This document shows, one piece after another, positions 46,603-58,370 of a stretch of 64,000 nucleotides of DNA (the first letter of the stretch is position 1; the number at the start of each line of letters is the position of its first letter). Made by a program: the position numbers and the translations under genes. The notes under the pieces are model-generated. The model was not told the DNA's origin and searched no databases. It saw only the letters and a program-made list of their open reading frames with translations. The stretch comes from Heterohyrax brucei (lineage: Eukaryota > Chordata > Mammalia > Hyracoidea > Procaviidae). Where the stretch lies: contig CM053162.1 of the NCBI GenBank assembly GCA_028571685.1, forward strand, positions 8,684,001-8,748,000. Reading direction: 5' to 3'.

Positions 46603-46620
46603 GAACCACTGTCAGTACCA
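46603..46620 (-). promoter_or_regulatory. ERVL primer-binding site, leucine-tRNA-like
   Basis: On the minus strand, a few bases after the LTR end, the sequence reads TGGTACTGACAGTGGTTC. It begins TGGT and resembles, with small differences, the complement of a leucine tRNA 3' end. Leucine is the primer that gives ERVL its name. Position and start both fit a primer-binding site. Confidence 0.65.
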
Positions 46621-46624
46621 AAAG

Positions 46625-47203
46625 TCCTAGGCTGGGTTCTCTAGAGAATCAAAACCAGCAAAGCCACTGTCTGTGGCTGCATGTGTGTATATACACACAT
46701 TGTGTATGTATATATACACACATACACAGAGAGATTTACATGAAGGAAATGTTGGAATTGGTTGTAACATTCCAAGTCCATGAGTCAGGAAGATGGGGTC
46801 TCTTGATTCACACAGGTGCAGAGGCTGAGGAACCCAAGATTGACAGGCCATATAGCAGTGCTGTTACTCACAGGCTGTGAATACTGACAGATCTCAAGAT
46901 CAGCAGACAAGATCATAGGTAAGTCACTAGCTCAGGTCCGAAGAACCAAAGGTCAGTGAACAGAAGCCAGTTACAGGATCCAGAATGAACAAAATCCCCA
47001 GTGTCTGCCAGAACACTTACCCACACTAGATGCAGGCTACACACTGAAGGAAACTCCACTTCAACCAACTGGCTACTTACAGAGGATTCCATCATGGGAG
47101 TGATCAAGTATCAATAGGCCAGAGACCACAGGATCACATGACTGCCAAAACACTGTGATCATGGCCCAAGGAAGATGATACACAATCTTAATTATGGTGG
47201 AAT
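46625..47203 (-). mobile_element. ERVL (MLT2-like) 5'LTR, antisense
   Basis: This is the reverse complement of the family seen at 34772-35298 ('gtgttttggcagt', 'cccatgatgg', 'gtagccagt' and 'gagaacccagcct' blocks). It lies directly before the primer-binding site and gag region in provirus order, so it is the 5'LTR of the 42255-46620 element. A TG/TA simple tract with a perfect 20-bp palindrome (46681-46700) lies near its 3' end. Confidence 0.78.
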
Positions 47204-47591
47204 ATTAGGAAATTTGGGGTAAAAGACAGAAGGCTTCATGGCTTTATTTTCTTTATCATCATATTTTATAAACTTTTGCCTCCATTTTTCCAATTCTCCT
47301 GAAAGGTTCTAGACATGAATCATGCCAACAACACAGTCCTTCTCTAATAAGCCTCCCTGATTACAGTATCTTCTTAACCAATATGAAGTCTTAAGGCTCT
47401 TGTGGAAACACAGATTTGTATAGCAATCTTATAACATTTTTAGTGATAGAAATGTACCAGGAATCTTTGAGAAATTCCCTCAGTGTTGTTTAGAGTTCTG
47501 AGGATTGAGTTAAAATATATTGATCTAAACTTGCTGCATGCTGGAAGCATATAAAGAAGAAAGAAATCTATATGGGATCACTCTGCTGTTT
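47204..47591. other. Unassigned sequence
   Basis: No element or gene recognised between the ERVL LTR and the next RTE tail. Confidence 0.4.
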
Positions 47592-49070
47592 GATACCATT
47601 GAGTTAGTTCCAACCCCTAGTGACCCTATATAGCACAGAACAAAACACTTCCTAGTTCTGTTACATCATCACAATTGTTATGAATGAGCCTGTTGTTGCA
47701 GCCACTGTGTCATTCCGTCTCATTGGGGGATCTTTATCACTGGTCTTCTGCTGTATCAGCATAATATCCTTCTTCAGGGACTGATCCCTCCTGATAACAT
47801 GTCCAAAGTATGTAATACCTAGTCTTACCATTTTTGCTTCTAAGGAGCATTCTGGTTGTACTTCTTCCAAGGCAGATTTGTTTGTTCTTTTAGCAGTTCA
47901 TGGTGTATTCAATATTCTTCACCAACACCACAGTTGAAAGGCATCAATTATTTGATCTACACTAAAGGCTCTTGTCTTTGGTCTTCATCAGTAAGTGCTT
48001 CAAGTCATCTTCGCTTTCAGCAAGCAAGGGTGTATAATCCTCATAGTATAGGTTGTTTATGTGTCTTCTTCCAATCATGGTGTCCCATTCTTCATAGAGT
48101 TCAGCCTCTTAAATTATTTTGTCAATATACAGATTGAAAAGGCGTGGTGAAAGGAAACAATGCACACGTTTCTGGACTTTAAACAGACAGTATCCCTTTT
48201 TTCCTGTTCCAACTACTCCCTCTTGATCTTCATACAAGTTTCTTACGAGTACAATGAAGTGTTATCAAATTCTCGTTCTTTGCAATGTTATCCATAATTT
48301 GTTATGATCCACATTGTCAAATGCCTTTGCATAATCAATAAAACACTGGTAAACATCTTTCTAATATTCTTTCCTTTCAGCCAGGATCTATCCAACATCA
48401 ACAATGATATCCCTGATTCCATGGCCTCATCTGAATCCAGCTTGAATTTCCATAAGTTCCCTATAGATATATGCTATTACAGTCACTTTTGAATGATCTT
48501 CATCAGTTTTACTTGCAAGTGACGTTAATGATATTGTTCAATGATTTCCCCATTCATCTGTATCACTTTTCTGGGGGATAGGCATAAATATGGGTTTCTT
48601 GCAATCAGTTGGCCAGGAAGATATCTTCCAAATATCTTGGCATACATGAGTGAGCATTTTCAGCACTTCATCCATTTGTTGAAATATCTCAACTGAAATT
48701 CCACCAATTCCTCAAGCTGTGGTTTTCACCAATGTCTTCAGTGTAGCTAGGACTTTCTCCTTCAGTATCATCAGTTCCTGATGCCTCCTGAAACAGCTGA
48801 ACCCCAACCAATTCTTTTCGCTTTAATAACTGTATTTCTTCCATCTTCTTTTGATGCTTCCTGCATCATTTATATTATCCCCGATAGAATTCTTTACTAT
48901 TGCAGCTCAAGGCTTGAATGTTTTCTTCAGTTCTTTCAATTTGAAAAATGCCACACATATTCTTCACTTTTGGTCTTCTATTTCCAACTCTTTGCACATG
49001 TCATTATATTACTTTGTATTCTTGAGCCACACTTTGGCATCTTCTGTTCAGTTTTTTTACTTCATCATAG
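47592..49070 (-). mobile_element. RTE LINE, 3' end to middle, antisense, internally deleted
   Basis: On the minus strand it ends with the RTE tail at 47592. The TYFGHVIRRDQSLKKDIM block lies at 47810-47757, RT-region sequence follows at about 47980-48790, and the region between endonuclease and RT lies at 48790-49070. A stretch is missing near 47955, where the sequence jumps towards the RT domain. Many stops are present. Confidence 0.8.
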
Positions 49071-49107
49071 GATCATTTTGAAGTCATTTATTTCTGAATC
49101 TGTACAT

Positions 49108-49195
49108 TGTCAGTTTTCTGACCACGGACAAGTCAGTCCCTCTAAGCCTATAGGTTCTTTACCTATAAAGTAACAGATGAAGTGACACTAGTCTG
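49108..49195 (+). mobile_element. Probable MIR fragment, sense
   Basis: 'ctgaccacggacaagtcagt' then 'tctaagcctataggttcttt' and 'ctataaagtaacagatgaag' follow the order of the MIR core. Weak similarity; could be chance. Confidence 0.4.
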
Positions 49196-49332
49196 CACAA
49201 AGTTCTGTCTGACTGCTTCACATACAGTATCAAGTTGCATCCTTGATTTAGAGTGTCCATTTTATCTCCATTTTACAGGTATTTTTAAAAATCCCTTCTC
49301 TTCCTAGTATTTTTAAAATATAGATAACTAAA

Positions 49333-49540
49333 GAGTCCCTGGATGGTGCAAGTGGTTAAGACAATTGGCTGCTAACTTGAAAGGTGGAGGTTCAATCCAC
49401 CTAGAGGCACCTTGGAAGAAAGACCTGATGATCTTCAAAAAAAACCCAGCCATTTAACATCCTGTGGAATACAGATCTACTCTGATTCACAGAGCTTCTA
49501 TGAGTTAGAATTGACCCAATAGCAACAAGTAACAATGTTT
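49333..49540 (+). mobile_element. AfroSINE, sense
   Basis: A tRNA-like head starts gagtccctggatggtgcaag, with B-box-like ggttcaatcc. The body contains an extra A-rich stretch. The tail reads 'tatgagttagaattgaccca'. It faces the antisense SINE at 49573-49728 with 32 bp between them. Confidence 0.88.
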
Positions 49541-49572
49541 TATATTCTTTTGGATTCTTACTTTTCTGGAAA

Positions 49573-49728
49573 AAAAAAATCTTTCGCATCAAGTCAATTC
49601 CAATTCATAGCAACCTTATAACACAGAGTAGAACTGTCCTATATGTTTCCAAGAAACAGCTGGTAGAGTTGAACTCCTAAACTTTTGATAAGCAGCCAAG
49701 CTCTTAACCACAGAGAAACCAGGGCTCC
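49573..49728 (-). mobile_element. AfroSINE, antisense
   Basis: The reverse-oriented SINE starts at its tail ('caagtcaattccaattcata') and ends at its head complement ('ctcttaaccacagagaaacc', then 'agggctcc'). With the upstream sense copy it forms a tail-to-tail inverted pair. Confidence 0.88.
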
Positions 49729-50679
49729 ATTTTTGTGCAAAGTTACTTGAATTTTTTTAAAAAGACTTATTTTAGAAATTTCTAAAATGAAGAAAAGTAA
49801 TTACTTAATGAATTCGGGAAATAGGACTGCTAATTTCGATGTTAAAGCAGTTTCTAATTGTACTGAGACTCTTCTTCTTAAATTTACTGGTTATTCACCA
49901 CTCTGCTTTTCTCTGGCTGTATAGACTTGATTAAGCTACATTCTCACCAGAGACTAAGTTTCTGATGTAGCACTATGTTGATATATGCAGATGTATCTCA
50001 GGATTATTTCAGAAATCAAAATAGCAAGGTGGTGATGCCTGATAGAAGGCTATAACAAGTGTCATGCCCACCTCTGAAGTCCTGCTCACACAGGTATTTA
50101 TGCTGGCATCTTACAGAATCATTGAGTGCTACCTTTAAGTCAAGGGCAGCTGACTATAGTCTTTAATTGGAAGTTGGCAATTGTTAGCTGCTCTGGAATT
50201 TCCAGCAGACATGGGCAGTCCAGTCTGAATTAAATGAGAAAAGCCTCCAGAGATAAAGTCAGTTTTGCTTGAGGTTTAAAACAAATTTATTTTGAAATGC
50301 CCGCAGTGTGGAATAATTAGAAGTGCTTCCTTTTCTGACTCCTGAGCAGGACAGGTCTGGTAGGAATTCTGGGATCCTGAGACCGCTTTAGGGGTGACAG
50401 AGATTCAAAATATCTTGTTCTTTGGAAAATCATAGTAAAAGAAATGCTTCCATTTTTTTATAGCTGTCATTCCTCTGAAAATCCCTGGGAAGTATATTAC
50501 CGTGTGGTTTTCCAGATGATGAAATCACAACTGTGCATAAAGAACAGTGGAGCTGCTAGGGAAAATATGAAATAGAGGGTAATCAATCCATTCCCTGTGA
50601 TGCCAAACAAGGTTTCAGTTATCTAGCTTCACCTCTTGGCACCATTTCATGTGTCATTCTGGGGAGGAGTGCAGCCCCC
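49729..50679. other. Unassigned, probably old unique sequence
   Basis: No transposon, exon or RNA gene recognised. It is one of the longest repeat-free-looking stretches here and a reasonable place to look for conserved non-coding sequence by alignment. Confidence 0.45.
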
Positions 50680-50810
50680 CTTTAGAAATCAGGAGTCTTG
50701 ACTTCCAACCTCAGTTCTGTCTTACTAGCAGTGAAATTTTGGGGATGTCAATAATCTCTCTTTGGCTTTGGTTTCTGTTCCTATAAAGTAAGTGTTGAAC
50801 AGGCTGAAAT
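50680..50810 (+). mobile_element. MIR SINE, sense
   Basis: 'tcttactagcagtgaaattt', then 'gtcaataatctctctttggc' and 'ggtttctgttcctataaagt', follows MIR from its core to the 3' half. Confidence 0.75.
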
Positions 50811-51217
50811 TGTTTCAGCTGTTGCAAAACTAGACCTATAAAATACACTATTTGTTTTGTCATCATGAAGAAAGCCTGAAGTTCAATTAACCTTAACAAT
50901 GCCCCTCAAAGCGCTCATCCTGACTCTAAGCTCCCCTTATCCAGAATGCTGCAGATGACATAAGGGAAAGTATGAGTGGAGATAAAAATACTGTCCTCTG
51001 TGGGCCTTGGAGATCTTTCTTTCAGGCCATTGTTTGAGCTCAATGTGTGTACTTTTCTTAAAGAGAGAAGCTTGTGAATAAACTTGAAGGAGGAATGCTC
51101 ACTACATATTAAATATGTAATGAATTGAGTACATAGTGGCTACATGTATAATTAAAAGTAGATTTTAATCAGTATGTTTTAAAGGGAACAAGACAAACTT
51201 TCCAGGGGGTATTTGGG
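50811..51217. other. Unassigned sequence
   Basis: No recognisable element or gene between the MIR and the RTE that follows. Confidence 0.4.
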
Positions 51218-52923
51218 CATCATCAGTGACAGGATAATATCCATAAACCTACAACAAAGGCTAGTTAATGTGACTTTTTTTAAAATTTATGCACCAACAA
51301 CTGAGGCCCAAGATGAAAAAATTAAAGATTTTCACCACCTTCTTAAGTCTGAAACTGATTACACATGCAATAATCACTGGTGACTGAAAGCACTGATGAT
51401 CACTGGTGATTGGTAATCACTGGTGACTGAAAACAAAGAAGAAACAGTAGATGGAAAACATGATCTTGGTGGTAGAAATGAAGCTGCAGATCACATAACA
51501 GAATATTGCAAGATCAATGACTTCTTCATTGTAAGTACCTTTCTCCAACAACATAAACAGTGACTACACATGTCTACCTCACCAAATGGAATACATAGGA
51601 ATCAAATTGACTGCATCTGTGAAAAGAGACCATAGAAAACCTCAGTATCATTAGTCCTTCATGTAAAAGTTCAAGCTGAAGTCAAAGAAAATTGGAATAG
51701 GTCTACAAGAGCCATAATATAACCTTGGGTATATTCCCCCTGAATTTAGAGATCATCACAAGAACAGAATTGACTCATTGAACACTAATTACTGAAGACC
51801 AGACAAGTCATGAAATGACAGCAAAGACATCATAAGAGGTCATAAAAAGACAGGAAAGAAAGAAAAGACCAAAATGGATTTCAGAAGAGTCTCTGAAACG
51901 TGCTCTTAAATGTAGAATAGCTAAAGCAAAAGGAAGAAATGACGTAAAAGAGCTAAACAGAAGATTTAAATGGGGCAGCATGAAAAAAACAATATAAACT
52001 ATTATTTAAATGTGCAAAAACCTAGAGTTAGAAACCTAAAGGGAAGAACATATTCTGAATTTCTCAAGCTAGAAGAACTGAGGAGAAAGTTCAAGACATG
52101 AGTTGCAATACTGAAAGATTCTATATGGAAAATAATAAATGACACTAGAAGCTTCAGAAGAAGATGGAAGGATACACAGTGTATCTGTATCAGAAATAGT
52201 TGGTCAAAGTTTAGTCATTTCAGGAAGTAGCATATGATTAAGAATCAATGGTGCTGAAGGAAGAAGTTTAAGCCACACTGAAAGCACTGGCAAAAAAGAA
52301 GGAGAAGAAGAAGAAGTTACTGTAATTAATGGAATACCAACTGAGATGTTTTAGCAAATGAGAGCAGCACAAAAAAGGCTCATTTGTGTGTGCCAAGAAA
52401 TGTTGAAGACAGCTGACTGGCCAATAGACTGGGAAAGGTCCATATCTATGACCATTTGAAAGAAAAGTAGTCCAGCAGAATGCAGAAATTATTTAACAAC
52501 TTCATTAATATCACAGACAAATAAAATTATGCTTAAGGTAATTCAAAAACAGTTGCAGCAGTGCACTGAAATGAAACTGACAGAAATGCAAGCTACATTC
52601 AGCAGAGGATGCAGAAAGAGGAATATCATTGATGATATTCAGGTATCCTGGCTGACAGCAAAGAATACCAGAAAGATGGCTATCTGTGTTTTATTGGCTA
52701 TACAAAAACTCTCACCTATGTGGATTATAATTATGGATAACATAATGAAGAATGAAAACTCCCAAACAACTGTGATCATGAGGAACTTGTACATAGACCA
52801 AGAGGCAGTCATTCAAACAGAACAGGGAGATAATGTGAGATTTAAAGTCAGGACAGATGTGCTTTAGGGTTATATCCTTCCACCATACCTATTCAATGTG
52901 TACTCTGAGCAAATAATCTGAGA
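51218..52923 (+). mobile_element. RTE LINE, endonuclease through RT, sense, decayed
   Basis: It starts inside the endonuclease coding region ('caggataatatccataaacc'). The 'aggaatcaaattgactgcat' block, equivalent to the NQID block of 11378-12545, lies near 51597. RT sequence runs to about 52923 ('ccaccatacctattcaatgt' block). A 112-codon open piece at 52529-52867 is part of RT. A 43-bp duplication lies at 51371-51432. It ends where L1 ORF1 sequence begins. Confidence 0.82.
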
Positions 52924-54780
52924 CTTGTTGACAGAAAACTTCCCTGATACCATGAAAGATAACAAGATATCTATCCAAGATGCCCATTGACCTCCACACA
53001 AGGTAGACCCCAAGAGGAAGACACCAAGCCATATAATAATCAAACTTGCCAAATTAACAATAAGGAGACAATTTTAAAAGCGGCTATGGGTAATAGAAAA
53101 AAACCTACAGAGGAGAAAAAAATAAGACTCAGACTACTCATCAGAAATGATGCAGGCAGGAAGGCAAAGGGATGACATGCACACTTGAAGGAAAATAATT
53201 GCCAGCCAATAATTATATATCTAGCAAAACTATCTATCATATATGATGGTAAAATTAGGATATTTCCAGATAAACAGAAATTTTGGGAATTTGCCAAAGT
53301 CAAATCATAATTACAGGAAATACTAAAACCAGTCTTTCAGTTAGAAAATCAGTACCATTAGATAACAACCCAAGACTAGAACACAGAACAGAGCACTGGA
53401 TATCAACCCAAATAGAGAAATCACAAAAATAAACCAAAGACAAAACACTGAAAATGAGGAAACAGATCAGTCATTACATAAACATAATTTTAAAAAGAGA
53501 ACTCAAAAACACAGTCATACCTCTTTCAAAAACTAAGTCAAAGAGATGTAAAGGAATTAAGGACTGTTTTAAATTTAGAAAAATAGCGGTAAATATTAAG
53601 GAAATCACAAAGGAAAATCTCAATCCTAAGCATAAAAATAAAAAAACAAGAAAAACATGAAGTCTCAGCAGATCCAACACTACCAACAGATAAAAGAATG
53701 AAAAGAAAAAACAATAGGGAAAAAGACTCAATGTCACAACAGACCCAACCAAAATTAAAAGTATAACGCAATAGTATGAAAAACTGCACTCTAAGAGATT
53801 TGAAAACCTAGAGGAAATGTTACATTCACATCACCTACTACAATTGTCACAAGGGGAAACAGAACAACTTAATAAACTCAACACAAAAGAAGAGATTCAA
53901 AAGTAAAAAAAAAAAAAAAAAATTACCAAGCAAAAACACTGCTGCCCAGACAGCTTCACCAGAGAATTCTACCACATGTTTAGAGAGGAATTTATTCCAA
54001 TACTACTGAAGCTATTTCACAACATAGAAATGGATAGAAGATTCCCCAATTCATTCTATGGAGAAATCACAATCCTGATAGCAAAACCAGGAAAAGATCC
54101 CACAAAAAAGAAAACTACACAACAATATCACTCATGAAACTAAACGCAAAAATCTTCAACAAAATCTTAGCCAACAAAATTCAACAACATATCAAAAGAA
54201 AAATTCATCATGACCAAGTTGAATTTATATTACAGATGCAGGACAGGTTCAACATCAGAAAAACAATATGATCAACTACACAATTAACACAAAGAATAAG
54301 AATCACCTGATTTTGTCAACTGATGCAAAAAAAGACATTTGACAAAGTCCAATACTCATTCATGTTAAAAACTCATCCAAATAAGAATAGGAGGAAAATT
54401 CCTCAATGGAATAAAGGATATTTAGGCAAAGCCAACCGCCTACATCATCCTAAATGGAGAGAGACTGAAAGAATTACCCCTGAGAACGGGAATTAGACAA
54501 CGATGCCCACTGTCACCACTTTGATTCAAAATTGTGCTAGAGGTTCTGGCCAGAGCAATCAAACAAGACTAAGAAATAAAGGACACCTGCATCAGTAAAG
54601 AAGAAGTAAAAGTATCTCAATTTGCAGATGATATGATTGTAAACACAGAGAACCTAAAGAAATGTTAAATAAACTACTGGAAATAATAGAGGAATTCAGA
54701 GAAGTATCAAGATATAAGATAAACATAAAGCAGTAGGATTCTTTTACATCAACAAGGACATCATCTAAGAAGAAATCAGG
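52924..54780 (+). mobile_element. L1 LINE, sense, 5'-truncated and internally deleted
   Basis: It begins within ORF1 and passes its C-terminal part (about 52924-53370) and the spacer. At about 53760 it moves to the region before RT, so the ORF2 endonuclease is missing. RT sequence continues to 54780 with FADDMI readable near 54620-54640 and the 'attagacaacgatgcccact' (RQ-CPL) block at 54490. An A-run lies at 53906-53923. It stops at the 5'UTR of the next L1. Confidence 0.8.
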
Positions 54781-56346
54781 CAGGCGCAAGATGGTGCCTG
54801 CCTCAATTCCCTCACCTCAATACCCTCTGAGAAGAAAAGGCCTAGAATGATAATTGAATGGATCAGCACAGACAGCCTGGGAGGCCTTGGATTGGCTGTA
54901 AGGTTGTCGGATTGGACTAGGCACCAATTAATGGAAAGCTACCTCTCTTGAAGATGAGGCAGAGGCATGCTGAGTTCTGCATCTGCTGCTGCATCTCTTG
55001 GGAGGACTGCAGCTACAAAAGCCTTCTTTGTTATCTCGGAGGTGGGGACTGGGCATAAGCCAGCTAATACACTGAACTGGAGTACTTAAGTAAACAGCAT
55101 ATAATGCAGCAGAGAGATTATGATGGGATAGCAACATCTTGCGAGCCCGACCACCAACTGAGGGCATCAGTTCCCTGCCACTCTCTCTTCTCTGAGCTAC
55201 GTCATAGATTCTGCTGACACATGGCAGGCTGTCTTGGTCAGCTGGCAGGCAAAGTCAGCTACATCAGAGGTCTCAGCAAGGGCTAATTCTCACTCTGAGC
55301 AACAGTCCATGTCTGGATAGCACTACTCTGGCAGAAAAGCTGTGTTTAAGAAAGACAATTGTGCCTAGAGTTACAGAAAGGGCCTGGCAGAGAGGGCAGC
55401 AAGGCCTTCACTCAACCCTTCTTTGAAAAAATCTCATAGCATCTGGGGAAGTCCCATGATGTGGATTCATTGTCAGCCAGAAGACAGGGTCTACCACACC
55501 TGAGGGCCTGACTGATTTTGACAGCTGATGGACAGCTCCCTGTTCAGCAGTAAAGCACCTTTCTTAAATTAAGACCACCTGGAGAACTCACTGCTGAGTG
55601 GGATGGCAACATCTGCACCACTCTTTACTGATCCATAACATAGCTTTGCCTGATAGTACCCCAGTTGATTCCATAAATAAGACACCATTTTGCTAGTCAG
55701 GTGGCACACCCTGCCAACCCTGAGGGACCAGCTGTTTTTGGTGAATGCTGCACAGCACTTCTCTCAGCAAATAAGTAGTTTTTAAGCTAAACACATCTAC
55801 AGAGCCCAGTGGTTCCAGGTAGCCAAGTGGGGTGGCATCTTTCACTCCTCTCTTCCCTGAGCTACAACGTAGGCTCAGTTGGCGTAACAATGCAGAGTTG
55901 CCACAAGTTATTCCCACCTTTAGCAGACAGAGTGTGGGGACTGCCACCCCAAAGAGTCTACTTGGGGCTAGTCACTAGAGAACACATAGGCAGCTGGTGA
56001 CCAAATCTAGTAGTGCCCTTACTTCCCTCTTAGAACTGTGCCTCTGCTCCTGGTGGGGTAACACAAGAGAAACAGAACAGCTTGCTGATGGTGTGAACAC
56101 GACAATATCTAACCATTGGAAAAAGTCCACCATGGCTCTGGAAAACTCTGGTAATAAAGAATAAAAAAACTTCCAAGATGAAGAAGATTTTCTGAAATTA
56201 TCTGGTCAAATACAAAATAATTATGTATAGAGGACTCCTAGAGATTAAACAAAATTCAGCAAAACAAAATGAAAAATTAAGTGAGCTATTTGAACTGGCA
56301 GAACATCAATGATCTTAGATCCAGCAGATCAACAATAAAATTACAG
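54781..56346 (+). mobile_element. L1 5'UTR plus ORF1 start, sense, 3' part missing
   Basis: The 5'UTR (about 54781-56131) is followed by ORF1 from the ATG at 56132-56134. ORF1 is recognisable to about 56346 but contains stops. The element is then cut off exactly where the next L1 5'UTR begins. The shared 'aaggcctagaatgataattg' block near each start shows the two 5'UTRs are homologous. Confidence 0.82.
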
Positions 56347-57459
56347 AGTATGGGGATAGGGTCGAGATGGTGGACTAGACACATGTCTTCTAAATTTCCT
56401 TTGAGAACTAAGGCCTAGAGTGATAATTGAATGGAGCAGCATGGACATCTGGGGAGCCCTTGGATCTAGCATAAGGTTATCATATTTGACTAGGCACCAG
56501 TAACAAATTAACTCCCTCAAAGATGAGGCAAAGTCCACTGGGTCTTGCTTCTGCTGACTCGCCATTTTGAGGACTGCAGGCACTGATGCCTTCTTTGTTA
56601 TCTGGGAGGCAGGGATTGGGCATGAGTCTGCAAATATGCCAAACAGCTGTGCTTAAGTAAACAGTGTATAGCATAGCAGAGAGACTGCATGGGATAGACA
56701 AATATCAAGAGCCTGGCTGCTGACTAAAGGAACAACTGTCCCTCTACACTCTCTTGTCTGAGCTGCCCTACTGACTCTGCTGTTTCATAGGCAGCTCAGC
56801 CAGGATACCATCTTGGTCAGCTGTGAGGTAGAGTCAACCAACTGAGGGCCTTAACTGGGGCTGATTTTCGAGCAGATCAGTAGCCCCTATCAGGCAAATG
56901 CTTCTCCAGTAGAAAAGCTGCATTTGAGACACCTTGAGTCTAGAGTTATGAGTGGGGCCTGGCAGAGGATGGAAACAAGGCCCCAACTCCTCCTTACTTG
57001 GAACCAAGCCATAGCATCTGGGGATGGCCTATGAGGTACTTTCAGTGTCAGCTGGAAGGTGGGGTCTGCCACACCTGAGGGCCTGACTGGTTTTTGCAGC
57101 TGTTGGACAGCTCTTCACTTAGCAGCAAAGTATCTTTTTAAAATAAGACCACCTGGCAAACCGACTACTGAGAGGCCCCACAGCAAATCCAACTACCCTT
57201 CACTGATTGACATCATAGGGTCATCTGATACAACCCCCGCCAGTGACTCCAAAAGTAGGACACTATTTCTGCCAGCCAAGAGGCACAGCCTGCTTCCCCA
57301 GTAACTCCACGTGGGACCAGTTACTAGAGTAGACAGAAACAGCTAGTGATGAGCTCCCCTCATATAACTAAGCCTCAGCTCCTGTTGAAGTAATACCAGA
57401 GCTTCTAGATAGCATGCAGACAACAATCAATTAATAAACACTTAAAGAAGCAATCCACC

Positions 57460-58370
57460 ATGGCTCCAGAAAACTCCCAAAATAAAGAATTAGAAAAACT
57501 TCCCAGATCAAGAAGGCTTTCTGAAACTATCAGAGGTCAAGTGCAAAAGAATTATAGAGCCCTCCTAGAGATTAAACAAAATGAAGCAGAACAAATTGAA
57601 AAATTAAGAAAGCTATTTGAACAGACACAACATCAACAGTCCGAAATCCAGCAGATCAAGAACAAAATTACGGAACTAGACAATTCAATCCAAAACCAAA
57701 AGAGCAGAATTAAGGAGATGAAAGTCAGACTTACTGACCTTGAAGATAGAGAAACTGACACCAGCATTTATGAGGAGAAATAGAAAAAAGAAATAAGAAA
57801 AATGAAGAAGCATTAAGAAACATGTGGGACTCTATCAAGAGGAATAATCTTTGAATAATTGGGCTTCCTGAAAAGGGATGGATGGCTGAAAATAAAGATA
57901 GCATTGCTTTTGAGTTGCTTACGGAAAACTTGCCTGAAATTAGGAAAGAAGAGAACGTAGATATCCAAGACATGTTTAAAATGCCATAAAAACCAAACCC
58001 CAAAAGAAAGAAACCAAGACATATTATAATCAAGCTTAATAAAATGAAACATAAAGAGAGGCTCTTATAGGCAGCAAGGCTTAAAGCAAAGCTAACATAG
58101 AGGGAAGCCTACTAGTCTCTTGTCCAATTTCTTGGCAGAAGTGATGTTGGCAAGAAAGCAGTAGGATGATACATTCAAAGCTCTGAAGGAGAAAAACTTC
58201 AAACCAAGAACTATATATCCTGAAAAATTGTCTCACAAATATGATGGTAAAATTAAGATATTCACAGATTAACAGAGACTTTGTAAAAGTAGAAACTTTG
58301 TAAAAGCCAAACCAAAACTACAAGAAATTTTGAAAGAAGCTCTTTGCTTAGAAAAACAAACATTAAATGT
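57460..58370 (+). pseudogene. L1 ORF1, interrupted
   Basis: ORF1 begins at ATG 57460 (MAPENSQNKELEKLPRSRR). The first 107 codons are open and include a coiled-coil-like stretch (QIEKLRKLFEQTQHQQSEIQ, QIKNKITELDNSIQ). A TAG at 57781 ends the frame. The RNA-binding C-terminal region continues in broken frames to about 58370. The normal role is to trimerise and bind L1 RNA; this copy could give only the N-terminal coil. Confidence 0.85.

Larger units (their letters stand above)
42255..46620 (-). mobile_element. ERVL-type provirus internal region, antisense, decayed
   Basis: On the minus strand this is the interior of an ERVL-like endogenous retrovirus: a gag-equivalent region next to the primer site (about 46600-45600), a pro/pol region, reverse transcriptase (about 44550-43350) and RNase H/integrase-like remnants (to about 42255). 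RT evidence is a KMTIDYQELNQV-like block near 44350-44310 and the IDD of the catalytic box, with its Asp codons at 43475-43480. Stops are frequent and a MaLR LTR splits RT at 43559-44110. No 3'LTR is visible; a MaLR LTR lies where it should be. It is not capable of expression as an intact virus. Confidence 0.78.
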
